A stretch of DNA of 64,000 nt from contig CALDSD010000068.1 in assembly GCA_937911325.1 (NCBI GenBank), positions 106,989 to 170,988 of the forward strand. The letters run 5' to 3'. Positions 1 through 10,460 of the stretch are shown here, piece by piece (position 1 is the first letter of the stretch; the number at the start of each line of letters is the position of its first letter). The notes below the pieces were generated by a model that made no database searches, was not told the origin of the DNA, and saw nothing but the letters and a program-made list of their open reading frames with translations. This DNA is from an uncultured Neomegalonema sp. GTDB lineage: Bacteria; Pseudomonadota; Alphaproteobacteria; Rhodobacterales; Rhodobacteraceae. Position numbers and translations under genes: made by a program.

Positions 1-369
1 CAGGGACTGGTTATTGTAACTGAGCTGCATGAAGCGCGCGCCGAGCGTGTGGCAGATCTCCACGAGGCCGATATCGTCCTCGATCGGCGACGGGTTCTGA
101 AAACCGAAGAAAATCGCCGTTCGGCCCAGCTCTCGCGCGCGACGGACGTCGGCCCCGGAGCGGCCCGGCATGATCAAGTCTGAATGCGTCTCGAACCAAC
201 GGTTCCAGCGCTCCAGGTTCAGGACCATCTCCCGGAACGTCTCGTGATAGGCGATCGTGACATGGACGGCGTCGAGGCCGCCTTCGCGCATCTGCCGGAA
301 AATAGTCTCTGACCACGCTGCGTATTGCAGACCGTCGATCCGATGACAGAGATGCGTTTCAGCCGCCAT
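1..369 (-). CDS. Peptidase M19 (membrane dipeptidase) family protein, 5' part only
   Basis: The minus strand is open from an ATG at 369 to the window edge (123 codons), so the C-terminal part lies outside the window. The visible residues IDGLQYAAW near the N-terminus, then AVHVTIAYHETFREMV and GFQNPSPIEDDIGLVEICHT, match a proteobacterial branch of the M19 (renal dipeptidase-like) family. In this branch the usual N-terminal zinc-binding HxD is replaced by IDGL, so peptidase activity is uncertain. No in-frame ATG lies between the start and the upstream stop at 442-444. The gene reads away from tRNA-Ser and has no visible operon partner inside the window. Family assignment is firm; substrate is unknown. 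Confidence 0.82.
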   Translation of the reverse strand, partial: MAAETHLCHRIDGLQYAAWSETIFRQMREGGLDAVHVTIAYHETFREMVLNLERWNRWFETHSDLIMPGRSGADVRRARELGRTAIFFGFQNPSPIEDDIGLVEICHTLGARFMQLSYNNQSL

Positions 370-774
370 GACGGGCGTCGCTCCGTTTGCCTCACGCGGT
401 TTCTGGTCCGACGAGATCAGAAACGACGCGGCTGTTCTTCGTTACATTCGCGTTCCGGTTCGCCCAGAAGCTTACGGATCCAAAAGCTTTGTTCGCCCTG
501 ACGTCGCATTGGACGGGTGGAAGTGTCAGACAGTTTATGCAAGCGCGCAAGTTCGGCCTGATCGGCCAAACCAGCGGCAGGAGTGTTTGGAGTGCAAAAT
601 CTCGGCTGAGGATCACATCTGGTCCTGGAAGAGCGCTCGGTCGGCCGCGACGCTCTTGCTTATCCCGTGCCGCCGCGTCGCCCGCCAGGTTTACTTGCTG
701 GTCCGACGCCTCCGAAAACAGAGAATGGTCTCCTGAAAGGAGTTCAGGAAAATCAGCTGTTTGTGGGGCGGCGA
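370..774. other. Intergenic stretch without a recognisable gene
   Basis: About 400 bp between the M19 gene start and the tRNA-Ser 3' end. Short open frames exist on both strands but none has recognisable protein content or a convincing ribosome binding site. A 7-bp hairpin (arms 731-737 and 743-749, loop AGGAG) lies just downstream of the tRNA on its own strand. It has no T-run after it, so it is at best a weak 3' end or processing structure. Confidence 0.5.
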
Positions 775-864
775 TGGCGGAGAGACAGGGATTCGAACCC
801 TGGGTGCGCTTGCACGCACAACGGTTTTCGAGACCGCCCCGTTCGACCACTCCGGCACCTCTCC
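775..864 (-). tRNA. tRNA-Ser(CGA)
   Basis: Minus-strand cloverleaf of 90 nt with encoded CCA. The 5' acceptor GGAGAGG pairs with TCTCTCC (one G-U), discriminator G. The anticodon loop CTCGAAA gives anticodon CGA, reading UCG serine codons. The long variable arm (GTGCG/CGCAC) is typical of class II serine tRNAs, and the T-arm is CAGGG-TTCGAAT-CCCTG. Confidence 0.96.
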
Positions 865-913
865 ACGGGGTGTCGCGACGGCGCGTTGAGACGCTGCGCA
901 GCGACGAGCGCGG

Positions 914-942
914 AACCTAGTCGGCTCGTCGCGCGCTTGCAA
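914..942 (-). promoter_or_regulatory. Possible sigma-70 promoter of tRNA-Ser(CGA)
   Basis: On the minus strand TTGCAA (937-942) and TAGGTT (914-919) are separated by 17 bp, leaving a leader of roughly 40 nt before the tRNA. The -10 match is modest, so this is a prediction from spacing and position only. Confidence 0.35.
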
Positions 943-961
943 GCGTCTCGGCGGCTCTTTC

Positions 962-990
962 TTGACTTTTGAGACGTTCCCGAAGATAAG
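962..990 (+). promoter_or_regulatory. Predicted sigma-70 promoter of rplU-rpmA
   Basis: TTGACT (962-967) and GATAAG (985-990) are separated by exactly 17 bp, a good housekeeping match. It would give a leader of about 150 nt before the rplU ATG at 1148. That leader contains a hairpin at 1030-1049. Confidence 0.55.
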
Positions 991-1029
991 CGCGTCTTCG
1001 GCGGCGCGCGAGCGCCGTCTTTGTATTTG

Positions 1030-1049
1030 CGCGAGGGGATATCCTCGCG
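1030..1049 (+). promoter_or_regulatory. Hairpin in the rplU leader
   Basis: CGCGAGG (1030-1036) and CCTCGCG (1043-1049) form a 7-bp GC-rich stem with a 6-nt GGATAT loop inside the predicted rplU 5' untranslated region. Ribosomal protein operons are often autoregulated through leader structures. Whether this one binds L21 is inference. Confidence 0.4.
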
Positions 1050-1147
1050 ACGATGAGACGAAATCGCAGTCCGAGGCGCGCGAACTCCGCGCGAAAGAGC
1101 ATCTCATGGGATGCCGCCGCAGGGCGCGGAACAAGAAGGAATACGCG

Positions 1148-1786
1148 ATGTTCGCGGTCATCAAGACGGGCGGCAAACAGTACAAAGTCGCCAAAGACGA
1201 CGAAATCACCATCGAAAAGCTGACGGCGGAGCCTGGCGAAGCCGTGCGCTTTGACGAAGTGCTGATGCTTGGCAAAGGCGAGGGCGACATTACGGTCGGC
1301 CAACCGCTGATCACGGACGCGGCGGTTCAGGGCGAGGTCCTTGATCAGATCCGCGGCGAAAAGGTCTACACCTTTCACAAGCGTCGCCGGAAACACTCCT
1401 CCAAGCGCCTCAAGGGCCACCGTCAGTCGCTCACGGTCGTGAAGATCACCGAGATCCTGGCGTCGGGCGCCTCGGCCCCAGCGAAAAAGGCGAAGAAGGC
1501 TGAACCGAAGCCGGAAGAAGCCCCAGCGGTCGAGGGCGCAAAGCCGTCAAACCTGTTGGACGCGGCTCAGGGCGAGGCGGACGATCTGACGAAGATCTCA
1601 GGCGTTGGTCCCGGATTGTCTAAGAAGCTGAACGATAACGGCGTTTTCCACTTCTGGCAGATCGCCGAGTGGGGTCCGTCCGAAGTGGCGTTTATGGACG
1701 ACCAGCTCTCGTTCAAAGGTCGGATCGACCGCGATAACTGGATTGAACAGGCCAAGGGCCTCGCAGAAGAAGCTAAGAACGACTAA
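1148..1786 (+). CDS. rplU: 50S ribosomal protein L21 with C-terminal helix-hairpin-helix extension
   Basis: Residues 1-104 are a normal bacterial L21 (start MFAVIKTGGKQYKV, then YTFHKRRRKHSSKRLKGHRQ), which binds 23S rRNA in the large subunit. After a Lys/Pro/Ala-rich linker (about 105-145) comes a helix-hairpin-helix-like segment (about 146-205) with DDLTKISGVGPGLSKKLN and a Trp-rich tail, making 212 residues, about twice the usual 103. Such extended L21 proteins are known in alphaproteobacteria; the role of the extension is not. The ATG at 1148 is preceded by AAGGA. An upstream in-frame extension to 962 was not used because L21 homology starts exactly at 1148. Followed by rpmA 31 bp downstream. 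Confidence 0.96.
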   Translation: MFAVIKTGGKQYKVAKDDEITIEKLTAEPGEAVRFDEVLMLGKGEGDITVGQPLITDAAVQGEVLDQIRGEKVYTFHKRRRKHSSKRLKGHRQSLTVVKITEILASGASAPAKKAKKAEPKPEEAPAVEGAKPSNLLDAAQGEADDLTKISGVGPGLSKKLNDNGVFHFWQIAEWGPSEVAFMDDQLSFKGRIDRDNWIEQAKGLAEEAKND

Positions 1787-1817
1787 TTAGTCGGTCAGAC
1801 ACACAGGAGCGCGACTC

Positions 1818-2084
1818 ATGGCTCATAAAAAAGCAGGCGGCTCGTCTAGGAACGGCCGCGACTCCGCTGGCCGGCGGCTCGGCGTCAAGAAGTTCGGCGG
1901 CGAACACGTGATCCCGGGCAATATTCTGGTGCGCCAGCGCGGCACCCAGTACTGGCCGGGCGAGAATGTCGGCATGGGCAAGGATCACACGATCTTCGCG
2001 ACGAGCGAAGGGCACGTGGAGTTCAAGAAAGGTCTCAAAGGCCGATTGTTCATCTCGGTTTTGCCGGCAGGGGCCGCCGAATAG
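1818..2084 (+). CDS. rpmA: 50S ribosomal protein L27
   Basis: An 88-residue basic protein with the typical L27 start [23 protein letters not shown] and the [17 protein letters not shown] core. L27 sits near the peptidyl transferase centre and its N-terminal tail contacts tRNA. There is no Firmicute-type cleavable N-terminal extension. It follows rplU closely and is the last gene before a strong intrinsic terminator at 2132-2167, so rplU and rpmA form their own transcription unit separate from obgE. Confidence 0.98.
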   Translation: MAHKKAGGSSRNGRDSAGRRLGVKKFGGEHVIPGNILVRQRGTQYWPGENVGMGKDHTIFATSEGHVEFKKGLKGRLFISVLPAGAAE

Positions 2085-4393
<2,309 letters not shown>

Positions 4394-4416
4394 CTTAGAA
4401 TAAGAGGGTCTCCCGC

Positions 4417-5691
4417 ATGCTCGATCAAACCGCTGACATTCCCGCGCTGATGCGCGAGATCGGAGAGAGCGCGAAAGTTGCGGCGGCGGAGCTTGCGAGC
4501 GCCTCGTCCCAAAGCAAGCGCGCCGCGTTGCTGGCGGCTGCGGATGCGCTTTGGGAGCGCCGAGCGCAGATCGTCGACGCGAATGCGAAAGACATGGCGT
4601 TCGCCCAGGAGAAGGGGCTTTCCCCGGCGATGTTGGACCGGCTTCGGCTCGACGAGACTCGCGTCCGCGCAATGGTCGAAGCGGTCCAGGCGATCGCGGA
4701 GCAGGAAGACCCGGTCGGCCAAGTGATCGACGAGTGGGAGCGTCCGAGCGGCTTGACGATCCGACGCGTCCGCACGCCGCTGGGCGTGATCGGGGTCATT
4801 TACGAGAGCCGTCCGAACGTGACCGCCGACGCCGGCGCGCTGTGTCTGAAGTCGGGCAACGCGTCCATCCTGCGGGGAGGGTCTGAGAGTTTTCACAGTT
4901 CCGGCGCGATCCACGCTTGCTTGGTGGAAGGACTCAAGGCGGCCGGTTTGCCAGAGGCTGCGATCCAGCGCGTGCCGACCCGCGATCGGGCGGCTGTGGG
5001 CGAGATGCTCTCGAACATGACGCAATACATCGACGTCATCGTGCCGCGCGGCGGGAAGGGGCTTGTCGGCCGTGTCCAGTCCGAGGCGCGCGCGCCCGTT
5101 TTCGCCCATCTCGAGGGCATCTGCCATGTCTACATTCACGCGGCCGCGGATCTGGAGAAAGCGCGGAAGGTCGTCGTCAACGCCAAAATGCGGCGCACGG
5201 GCATCTGCGGCGCAGCGGAGTGTGTCCTGTTCGATCGCGCCGTGGTCCAGACGCATCTGCGCCCGATCATCGAAGATCTGGTCGCCGCCGGATGCGAGGT
5301 GAGGGGGGATGCGAACGTGGCCGCGCTGAATGATCGCGTGGTTGCAGCGAGCGACGCCGACTGGGGGACAGAATTCCTCGATACGATCATTGCGGCGCGC
5401 GTCGTTGCCGGCGTCGCCGCGGCGATCGCACACATTCGCCGCGACGGAGCAGGGCACACGGATGCGATCCTGACCGAAGACGATGGCGCCGCCGCCGAGT
5501 TCTTCGCGCGCCTCGACAGCGCGATCTTGATGCGGAACGCCTCGACGCAGTTTGCGGATGGCGGCGAGTTTGGCATGGGAGCAGAGATCGGCATCGCGAC
5601 GGGGAAGATGCACGCGCGGGGCCCCGTCGGCGCTATGCAGCTGACTTCGTTCAAGTATCTCGTCGAGGGCGACGGGACCACACGGCCCTAA
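4417..5691 (+). CDS. proA: Glutamate-5-semialdehyde dehydrogenase
   Basis: 424 residues, full family length. NADPH-dependent reduction of glutamyl 5-phosphate to the semialdehyde, step two of proline synthesis. Aldehyde dehydrogenase fold signatures include [43 protein letters not shown] and [12 protein letters not shown], the last carrying the catalytic cysteine. Directly follows proB. The stop lies next to a hairpin (5700-5725) shared with the convergent gene. Confidence 0.97.
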   Translation: MLDQTADIPALMREIGESAKVAAAELASASSQSKRAALLAAADALWERRAQIVDANAKDMAFAQEKGLSPAMLDRLRLDETRVRAMVEAVQAIAEQEDPVGQVIDEWERPSGLTIRRVRTPLGVIGVIYESRPNVTADAGALCLKSGNASILRGGSESFHSSGAIHACLVEGLKAAGLPEAAIQRVPTRDRAAVGEMLSNMTQYIDVIVPRGGKGLVGRVQSEARAPVFAHLEGICHVYIHAAADLEKARKVVVNAKMRRTGICGAAECVLFDRAVVQTHLRPIIEDLVAAGCEVRGDANVAALNDRVVAASDADWGTEFLDTIIAARVVAGVAAAIAHIRRDGAGHTDAILTEDDGAAAEFFARLDSAILMRNASTQFADGGEFGMGAEIGIATGKMHARGPVGAMQLTSFKYLVEGDGTTRP

Positions 5692-5692
5692 A

Positions 5693-5726
5693 CAAAAAAA
5701 GAGCGCACGTTGCAGTGTGCGCTCTT
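5693..5726 (-). terminator. Bidirectional-type terminator between proA and the DUF882 gene
   Basis: AGAGCGCAC (5700-5708) pairs with GTGCGCTCT (5717-5725), a perfect 9-bp stem. On the minus strand the stem is followed by seven T residues, a textbook intrinsic terminator for the DUF882 gene. On the plus strand the T-tract is weak, but the hairpin sits just after proA and may serve both. Confidence 0.85.
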
Positions 5727-5749
5727 CTGAATTTGGCGTGCCGTGACGA

Positions 5750-6376
5750 CTAGCGACCCCAGGTCCGGTTCGGTCCGCAATCTACGTGGACGAAATGATT
5801 GCGCGTATACCGGCCGACGCCGCCTGCGCGGCATGCGCTTGCCGCGCGGTACATCTGGGCGACGGAGCGCGACTGAAGAGACAAGTCGAGCGCCATGCCG
5901 CGGGTGTGGAAGGAATTCTTCGCAACGCCGCGCCCCTTTGTGCGCAGCATATTGTTCGTCGTCGGGCTGCGGTAACCTGAGACGACCTGCAACGGCTCCG
6001 ACGTATCGAGCTTCTTGTACATGGCCGCAGCGAAATTCAACGTGCGGCTGTCGAGCGGCATGATCTCGTTCTGCCGCCAGTCGCGCATCAGGTAATTCAC
6101 CTCATCCAGCGCTTCGGCGATGTACTCGCCATCTGCGTAGTAGATGATGTTCAGGCGCTCGCCCGTGCGGTGATTGACGAGATTCAGACGCCGGAAGTCA
6201 CCGAGACCGCGCAGATAAGACGGCGTTGCTTGCGCCCCGCCGCCGCGGCTTACGACCGCTGCAGCCGCTGCGCCAGCGCCGACCGCTGCGTAGCCGAGAA
6301 CTTCGCGACGAGAAACTGTGGTGTCGACAGACTTCAGGAGCGCGCCACCACGGAACCGACGATTATTTTTCCACAC
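5750..6376 (-). CDS. Tat-exported DUF882 / M15-like murein peptidase
   Basis: 208 residues. The N-terminus has a twin-arginine signal (SRREVLGYAAVGAG, about 22-35) with an Ala-rich hydrophobic stretch, so the protein should reach the periplasm folded. The mature domain is DUF882 (YcbK/MepK type, peptidase M15-like), with VVSGYRSPTTN and the zinc-ligand patterns HTRGMALD and HFVHVDCG. Relatives are murein endopeptidases. It starts with GTG at 6376, preceded by GAGG. The gene diverges from an L,D-transpeptidase gene; in E. coli the corresponding ycbK and ycbB are also neighbours, which supports a joint role in peptidoglycan crosslink turnover. Confidence 0.88.
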   Translation of the reverse strand: MWKNNRRFRGGALLKSVDTTVSRREVLGYAAVGAGAAAAAVVSRGGGAQATPSYLRGLGDFRRLNLVNHRTGERLNIIYYADGEYIAEALDEVNYLMRDWRQNEIMPLDSRTLNFAAAMYKKLDTSEPLQVVSGYRSPTTNNMLRTKGRGVAKNSFHTRGMALDLSLQSRSVAQMYRAASACRAGGVGRYTRNHFVHVDCGPNRTWGR

Positions 6377-6768
6377 AACTACTACCCTCTGGTTCGACCG
6401 CTCATGAAAAAACCTCCACGACCCGCAGGGTCAGACAGAAGCAGTTAGGCGATCGTTCACCATTTCCCACGACATGGTTTGTATGCCGCAACCAGCCGTT
6501 TTTGGAAAGGGGCATTCGCCCATTGACAGTGAATTTGTGAGTTGATTTTCGACCAAGTGGCGACCTGTCGAGTGTCGCGTGCCGCTCAAAATGGCGCCGC
6601 GGCTGCATTCCGCTCAGAGTGTGAGCAGGCCAGCGCAGCTTTCAGTTGCGAGAGCTGGCTTTCGTGTCCGATGATAGGATTCATCGGTATGGGGAAGGCG
6701 ATGTTCGATTCGGCTCATAAACGAACCGCCTAAGGTGCTGCGACGTCGTTCGCATTGGGGGTGAACAG
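6377..6768. other. Divergent intergenic region between the two peptidoglycan genes
   Basis: About 390 bp with no convincing gene. It must hold the promoters of the DUF882 peptidase (minus) and the L,D-transpeptidase (plus). TTGACA occurs at 6523-6528 but lacks a good -10 at 17 bp, so I do not call a promoter. A 63-codon frame at 6542-6733 has no family resemblance and is not called. Confidence 0.5.
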
Positions 6769-8523
6769 ATGTGCTCGGAGTTCAAAGTCATCGGACTGAG
6801 GCGAACCATCGCTCGCATCGCCACGGTCGCGGCTGTCGGCGCAGCGTCCGTCGGCGGGGCCTTGGCGCAGACAGCGAGCCTCGCGCCCGACGTCGTCGCC
6901 GCAACGGCGACGGTCCGGGTCAGCGGCTACTTCACCGCCTTTGCCGCGGCGCTCCAGGACGAGCTGCGCGGCAACTCCAACGCTGAGCTGCGAGAAGCTT
7001 ACGGACGGCGCGGCTTTCGTCCGATCTGGGCGCATGAAGACGACCAGGGCGTCGTCACGTTCCCGGAAGCGACGGCATTGCTGGACGTGCTGGACCTGGC
7101 CGGTCGGCATGCGTTGCCGGTTCAGCGCTACCGATCCAGCGCGCTGCGAGGGCGCGTGCAGGCTTTTGTCGACGCAAATGGCGGCGTCAGACCTTCGCGC
7201 GATCGTCTCGAACGCGCCGCCGAGCTAGAGCGAGACCTTTCCCGGGTCTTCGCCGCGTATGTCCGCGACGTCTCAAGCGGCGCGATCGAACCGCGGCGCG
7301 CGGACAAAGACATCAAGGTGCGGCCGCGCCGGCCGGAGATGGCCGGTCTGATTGTGGAGATCGGCGCCGCTGTCGATAAACCCCGCAAGCTCAGAAGCTT
7401 CGCGCCCCAATCGGCGGACTATCAACGATTGCTCGAAGAGTATGCGGCGGCGCAGGTCGAGGCCGAGCGCGCTGCGTCGGCTGAGCCGCTTCGAACCCGC
7501 AAGACCCTCAAACCGGGGCAGAATCGTCCTCAGATCGCACGCCTGCGTGTTCGCCTCGCTGCGATCGGAGCTCTTCCGCGGGAGGCTCTGGCCCGAGCGC
7601 GCGAAGAAGGCCGTTTGACCGAGTTCGACGACGAGCTGGTTGACGCGGTTCGTGATTTTCAGCGGCGGAACGGGCTGGCTGTCGACGGTGTCGTGGGACC
7701 GCAAACGCGACGGGCTCTCAACGCCCCGAAGACCGAAAAAGTCGAAAAAATCGCCGTGAACCTCGAACGGATCCGCTGGCTTAACTATGACCGAGGCCAG
7801 CGGCATATCCGTGTGAACATCGCGGATTTCACGATGGCGCTCGTTCAGGACGGCGCGCCGGTCTTCACGTCCGATGTCGTTGTCGGGAAGGCGAAGGACC
7901 ACGAGACCCCTGAATTCAACGATGAGATGACTCACATCGTGTTCAACCCGGTCTGGCATGTGCCCTACAGCATCGCGACTGAGGAGATATTGCCCGCGGT
8001 GCAGGCTGACATGTCCTATCTCGACCGGAAAAACATGTGGGTGAGCGGCCCTGGAGGCGGTTACGAAGATCCCTGGTATATCGACTGGAGTTCGCTTTCG
8101 ACCGAGTTCTTTCCCTACCGGATCAAACAGCGCTCGGGCCCTGGAAATGCGCTGGGCGAGGTGAAGTTCATCTTCCCCAACCAGTATTCGATCTATCTGC
8201 ACGATACGCCGGCCAAAAAGCTGTTTCGGCGCAGCTATCGCGCGTTCAGCCATGGCTGTGTTCGGGTGGCGCAACCGCGCGCGCTGGCCGAAGCGCTGCT
8301 GGCCGTCGAGAAGGCCGACCCGTCAAAGGCGTACAAGCGCGCCGTGCGCGGCGACCGGGAGCGCTATTATGAGTTGAAAGCGCCGGTTCCTGTGTACCTG
8401 ACTTACCGCACGGCGTGGGTGGACGACGCCGGGGAGCTGCAACAGCGTCAAGACATCTATCGTCGGGACCGCTCGGTCGCGCGGGCGCTGCGGAAGGCCG
8501 GGGTCGAGTTGCCTTCAAGCTAA
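6769..8523 (+). CDS. YcbB/LdtD-like L,D-transpeptidase with peptidoglycan-binding domain
   Basis: 584 residues with an N-terminal signal-like segment (RTIARIATVAAVGAASVGGALAQ). A scaffold region is followed by a peptidoglycan-binding helical motif (VRDFQRRNGLAVDGVVGPQT, about 285-308) and a YkuD catalytic domain whose SHGCVRV motif places the nucleophile at Cys497. These enzymes make 3-3 crosslinks or anchor proteins to peptidoglycan in the periplasm. Length and layout match the YcbB family, not small ErfK-type enzymes. The partner gene on the opposite strand is a DUF882 murein peptidase. Confidence 0.92.
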   Translation: MCSEFKVIGLRRTIARIATVAAVGAASVGGALAQTASLAPDVVAATATVRVSGYFTAFAAALQDELRGNSNAELREAYGRRGFRPIWAHEDDQGVVTFPEATALLDVLDLAGRHALPVQRYRSSALRGRVQAFVDANGGVRPSRDRLERAAELERDLSRVFAAYVRDVSSGAIEPRRADKDIKVRPRRPEMAGLIVEIGAAVDKPRKLRSFAPQSADYQRLLEEYAAAQVEAERAASAEPLRTRKTLKPGQNRPQIARLRVRLAAIGALPREALARAREEGRLTEFDDELVDAVRDFQRRNGLAVDGVVGPQTRRALNAPKTEKVEKIAVNLERIRWLNYDRGQRHIRVNIADFTMALVQDGAPVFTSDVVVGKAKDHETPEFNDEMTHIVFNPVWHVPYSIATEEILPAVQADMSYLDRKNMWVSGPGGGYEDPWYIDWSSLSTEFFPYRIKQRSGPGNALGEVKFIFPNQYSIYLHDTPAKKLFRRSYRAFSHGCVRVAQPRALAEALLAVEKADPSKAYKRAVRGDRERYYELKAPVPVYLTYRTAWVDDAGELQQRQDIYRRDRSVARALRKAGVELPSS

Positions 8524-8689
8524 GCGCCCGGCGATAGAAGCCGGTCTGCCATAGGATTAGAGACTGACCGCGCTTCGCCTTGACTTGGCGGGGCGTTCTG
8601 GGCGCATTGCGCTAAACAGACGGTCATGCATCGCCGACGCGGACACCTCGCTCCTCGGCTTGCGGGGACTGCTCACAAAAGGGGACGCT

Positions 8690-9769
8690 ATGCCAACCAT
8701 CGCAGAGATCGCGCGATCGCTCGGCTTTAAGGCGGAGGGCGACGTTGAGATAGAGATCTTGCGCCCGGCGCATCCTTCGGAGGCGACGGCGGACGCTTTG
8801 GCCCTTGCGATGGATCCAAAATACCTGCCGCTATTGAACCAGGGAGCGGCGCGCGCCGCCATGATCCCAGAAGGCGCGGATTGGCGCGCCTTGGGGTTGG
8901 AGGCGGCGATCCTCACGGGAAGAGCCCGGTTCGCGATGGCGGGGGTCACCCAAATGTTCGCGCCTGTGCGAGACCCCGCCCCTGGGATCCACTCAAGCGC
9001 GATCGTTTCTGAGGACGCCGTTATCGGCGACGGCGTCGAGATCGGCCCGCTCTGTGTTCTCGAGACCGGCGTCCGCATCGGCGACGGGTGCCGCATTCTG
9101 GGGCAGGTCACCATCGGCGCCGGCGCTCGGATCGGCCCGGGCGCGTTGATCCACCACGGCGCGCGCATCTGTGCGGGCGTCGAGATCGGCGCCCGCGTGA
9201 TCATCCATCCAAACGCCTGTATCGGCTCGGACGGTTTTTCGTTCGTCACACCGGAAAAAGGAGCGGTCGAAGCGGCGAAGGAGAGCGGCGGAGCAACGGT
9301 CGTCGCCGGCGCCGAGAACACGGTCTGGGCTCGGATCTACTCGCTCGGCCGCGTGCGGATCGGCGACGACGTCGAAATCGGAGCCGGCGCCACAATCGAT
9401 CGAGGAACGGTCGCCGACACCGTGATCGGGTCCGGCTCCAAGCTCGATAATCAGGTTCAGGTGGGCCACAACGTTTCTATTGGCGAAAACTGTATCCTGT
9501 GCGGCCAAGTGGGCGTGGCCGGGAGCGCCGAGATTGGCGACCGGGTGGTGCTGGGCGGTCAGTCTGGCGTTGCAGATCACACCAAAATCGGAAACGACGT
9601 CTTGGTCATGGCGTCGTCGGGCGCGTCAGGGAACGTCAAATCTGGTTCGATCTACGGAGGCACGCCCGCATTGCCGCGCAACGAGTTGGGCAAAATGCTT
9701 ATGGCGCAACGTCGACTGCCGCGTTTGGTCGAAGATATCGAAGCGCTCAAAAAACGCTTTTCAGACTGA
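8690..9769 (+). CDS. lpxD: UDP-3-O-acylglucosamine N-acyltransferase
   Basis: 359 residues. LpxD adds the second hydroxyacyl chain, from acyl-ACP, in lipid A synthesis. The N-terminal uridine-binding region (about 1-100) is followed by a left-handed beta helix of hexapeptide repeats and a C-terminal helix. The proposed catalytic His is His260 in QVGHNVSIG. The ATG at 8690 follows AAAAGGGGA; an upstream frame extension lacks homology. Unlike the common bamA-lpxD-fabZ-lpxA cluster, here lpxD is followed by an ACP and a FabF-type gene. Confidence 0.95.
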   Translation: MPTIAEIARSLGFKAEGDVEIEILRPAHPSEATADALALAMDPKYLPLLNQGAARAAMIPEGADWRALGLEAAILTGRARFAMAGVTQMFAPVRDPAPGIHSSAIVSEDAVIGDGVEIGPLCVLETGVRIGDGCRILGQVTIGAGARIGPGALIHHGARICAGVEIGARVIIHPNACIGSDGFSFVTPEKGAVEAAKESGGATVVAGAENTVWARIYSLGRVRIGDDVEIGAGATIDRGTVADTVIGSGSKLDNQVQVGHNVSIGENCILCGQVGVAGSAEIGDRVVLGGQSGVADHTKIGNDVLVMASSGASGNVKSGSIYGGTPALPRNELGKMLMAQRRLPRLVEDIEALKKRFSD

Positions 9770-10033
9770 GAGACGAACGGTTAAAGGGGCCAACTGTTTT
9801 CTGGTGGTAAGGCTGGGACGCCTTCGATAGAGCTGGCGCGGCTGGGCACGTCGGATTGTCTGACAGGTTGGCGCGCCGCGAGCGGGGCGGAATGAACCGC
9901 GAGTGGACTGAGAGCTTGTGAAGAGCTGAATTGGCCGCATACTGACGAGCTGCTGCGTGTTGTGCGATCAGCAGGCGGCGATTACCAATGGCGTCGGCGG
10001 CGACGAGACCTCGCCGAGCAAGGAATAGACGGA

Positions 10034-10324
10034 ATGACGGATCAGATCGCCACGGATGAAGAGATCGAGAAAAAGGTTCTCGAAATCGTCGCCGAGCAAA
10101 CAATGGTCGGGAAGAGCGAGATCACACTCGCCTCGACGCCCGAAGAGCTTGGGATCGACTCGCTAGGACTTGTCGAAATCGTCTTTGCGATTGAGGAGGC
10201 TTTCAACGTTTCGGTGCCGTACAACGCGAATGATCCATCGACCTCGGACTTCGATCTTTCAACCGTCAAGGCGGTTGTCGACGCGGTGAAGCGTTTGATC
10301 GAAGAACAGAAACAAACGACGTGA
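10034..10324 (+). CDS. Acyl carrier protein (possibly AcpXL-like)
   Basis: 96 residues, acidic, with the phosphopantetheine site GIDSL at Ser43 followed by VEIVFAIEEAFNVSVPYN. Longer and different from the housekeeping AcpP (about 78 residues, DSLDTVEL). Its place between lpxD and a beta-ketoacyl synthase gene suggests a carrier dedicated to lipid A or other envelope acyl chains, as AcpXL is in rhizobia; that assignment is inference. The ATG at 10034 has AAGGA upstream. The 264-bp gap after lpxD holds no other gene. Confidence 0.88.
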   Translation: MTDQIATDEEIEKKVLEIVAEQTMVGKSEITLASTPEELGIDSLGLVEIVFAIEEAFNVSVPYNANDPSTSDFDLSTVKAVVDAVKRLIEEQKQTT

Positions 10325-10460
10325 TCCTCGTCAGGCGGGCAGAAGGCTATTTCGCCTCGTCCTTTCTCAAAGCCGTCGGCGCTGAATCGAGGCTCTTGAG
10401 GTTCCTTCATTTTCACCGACGCCTTCCTGGGCGCACTCTTATGGAAAGTCGGTTGGGCTT

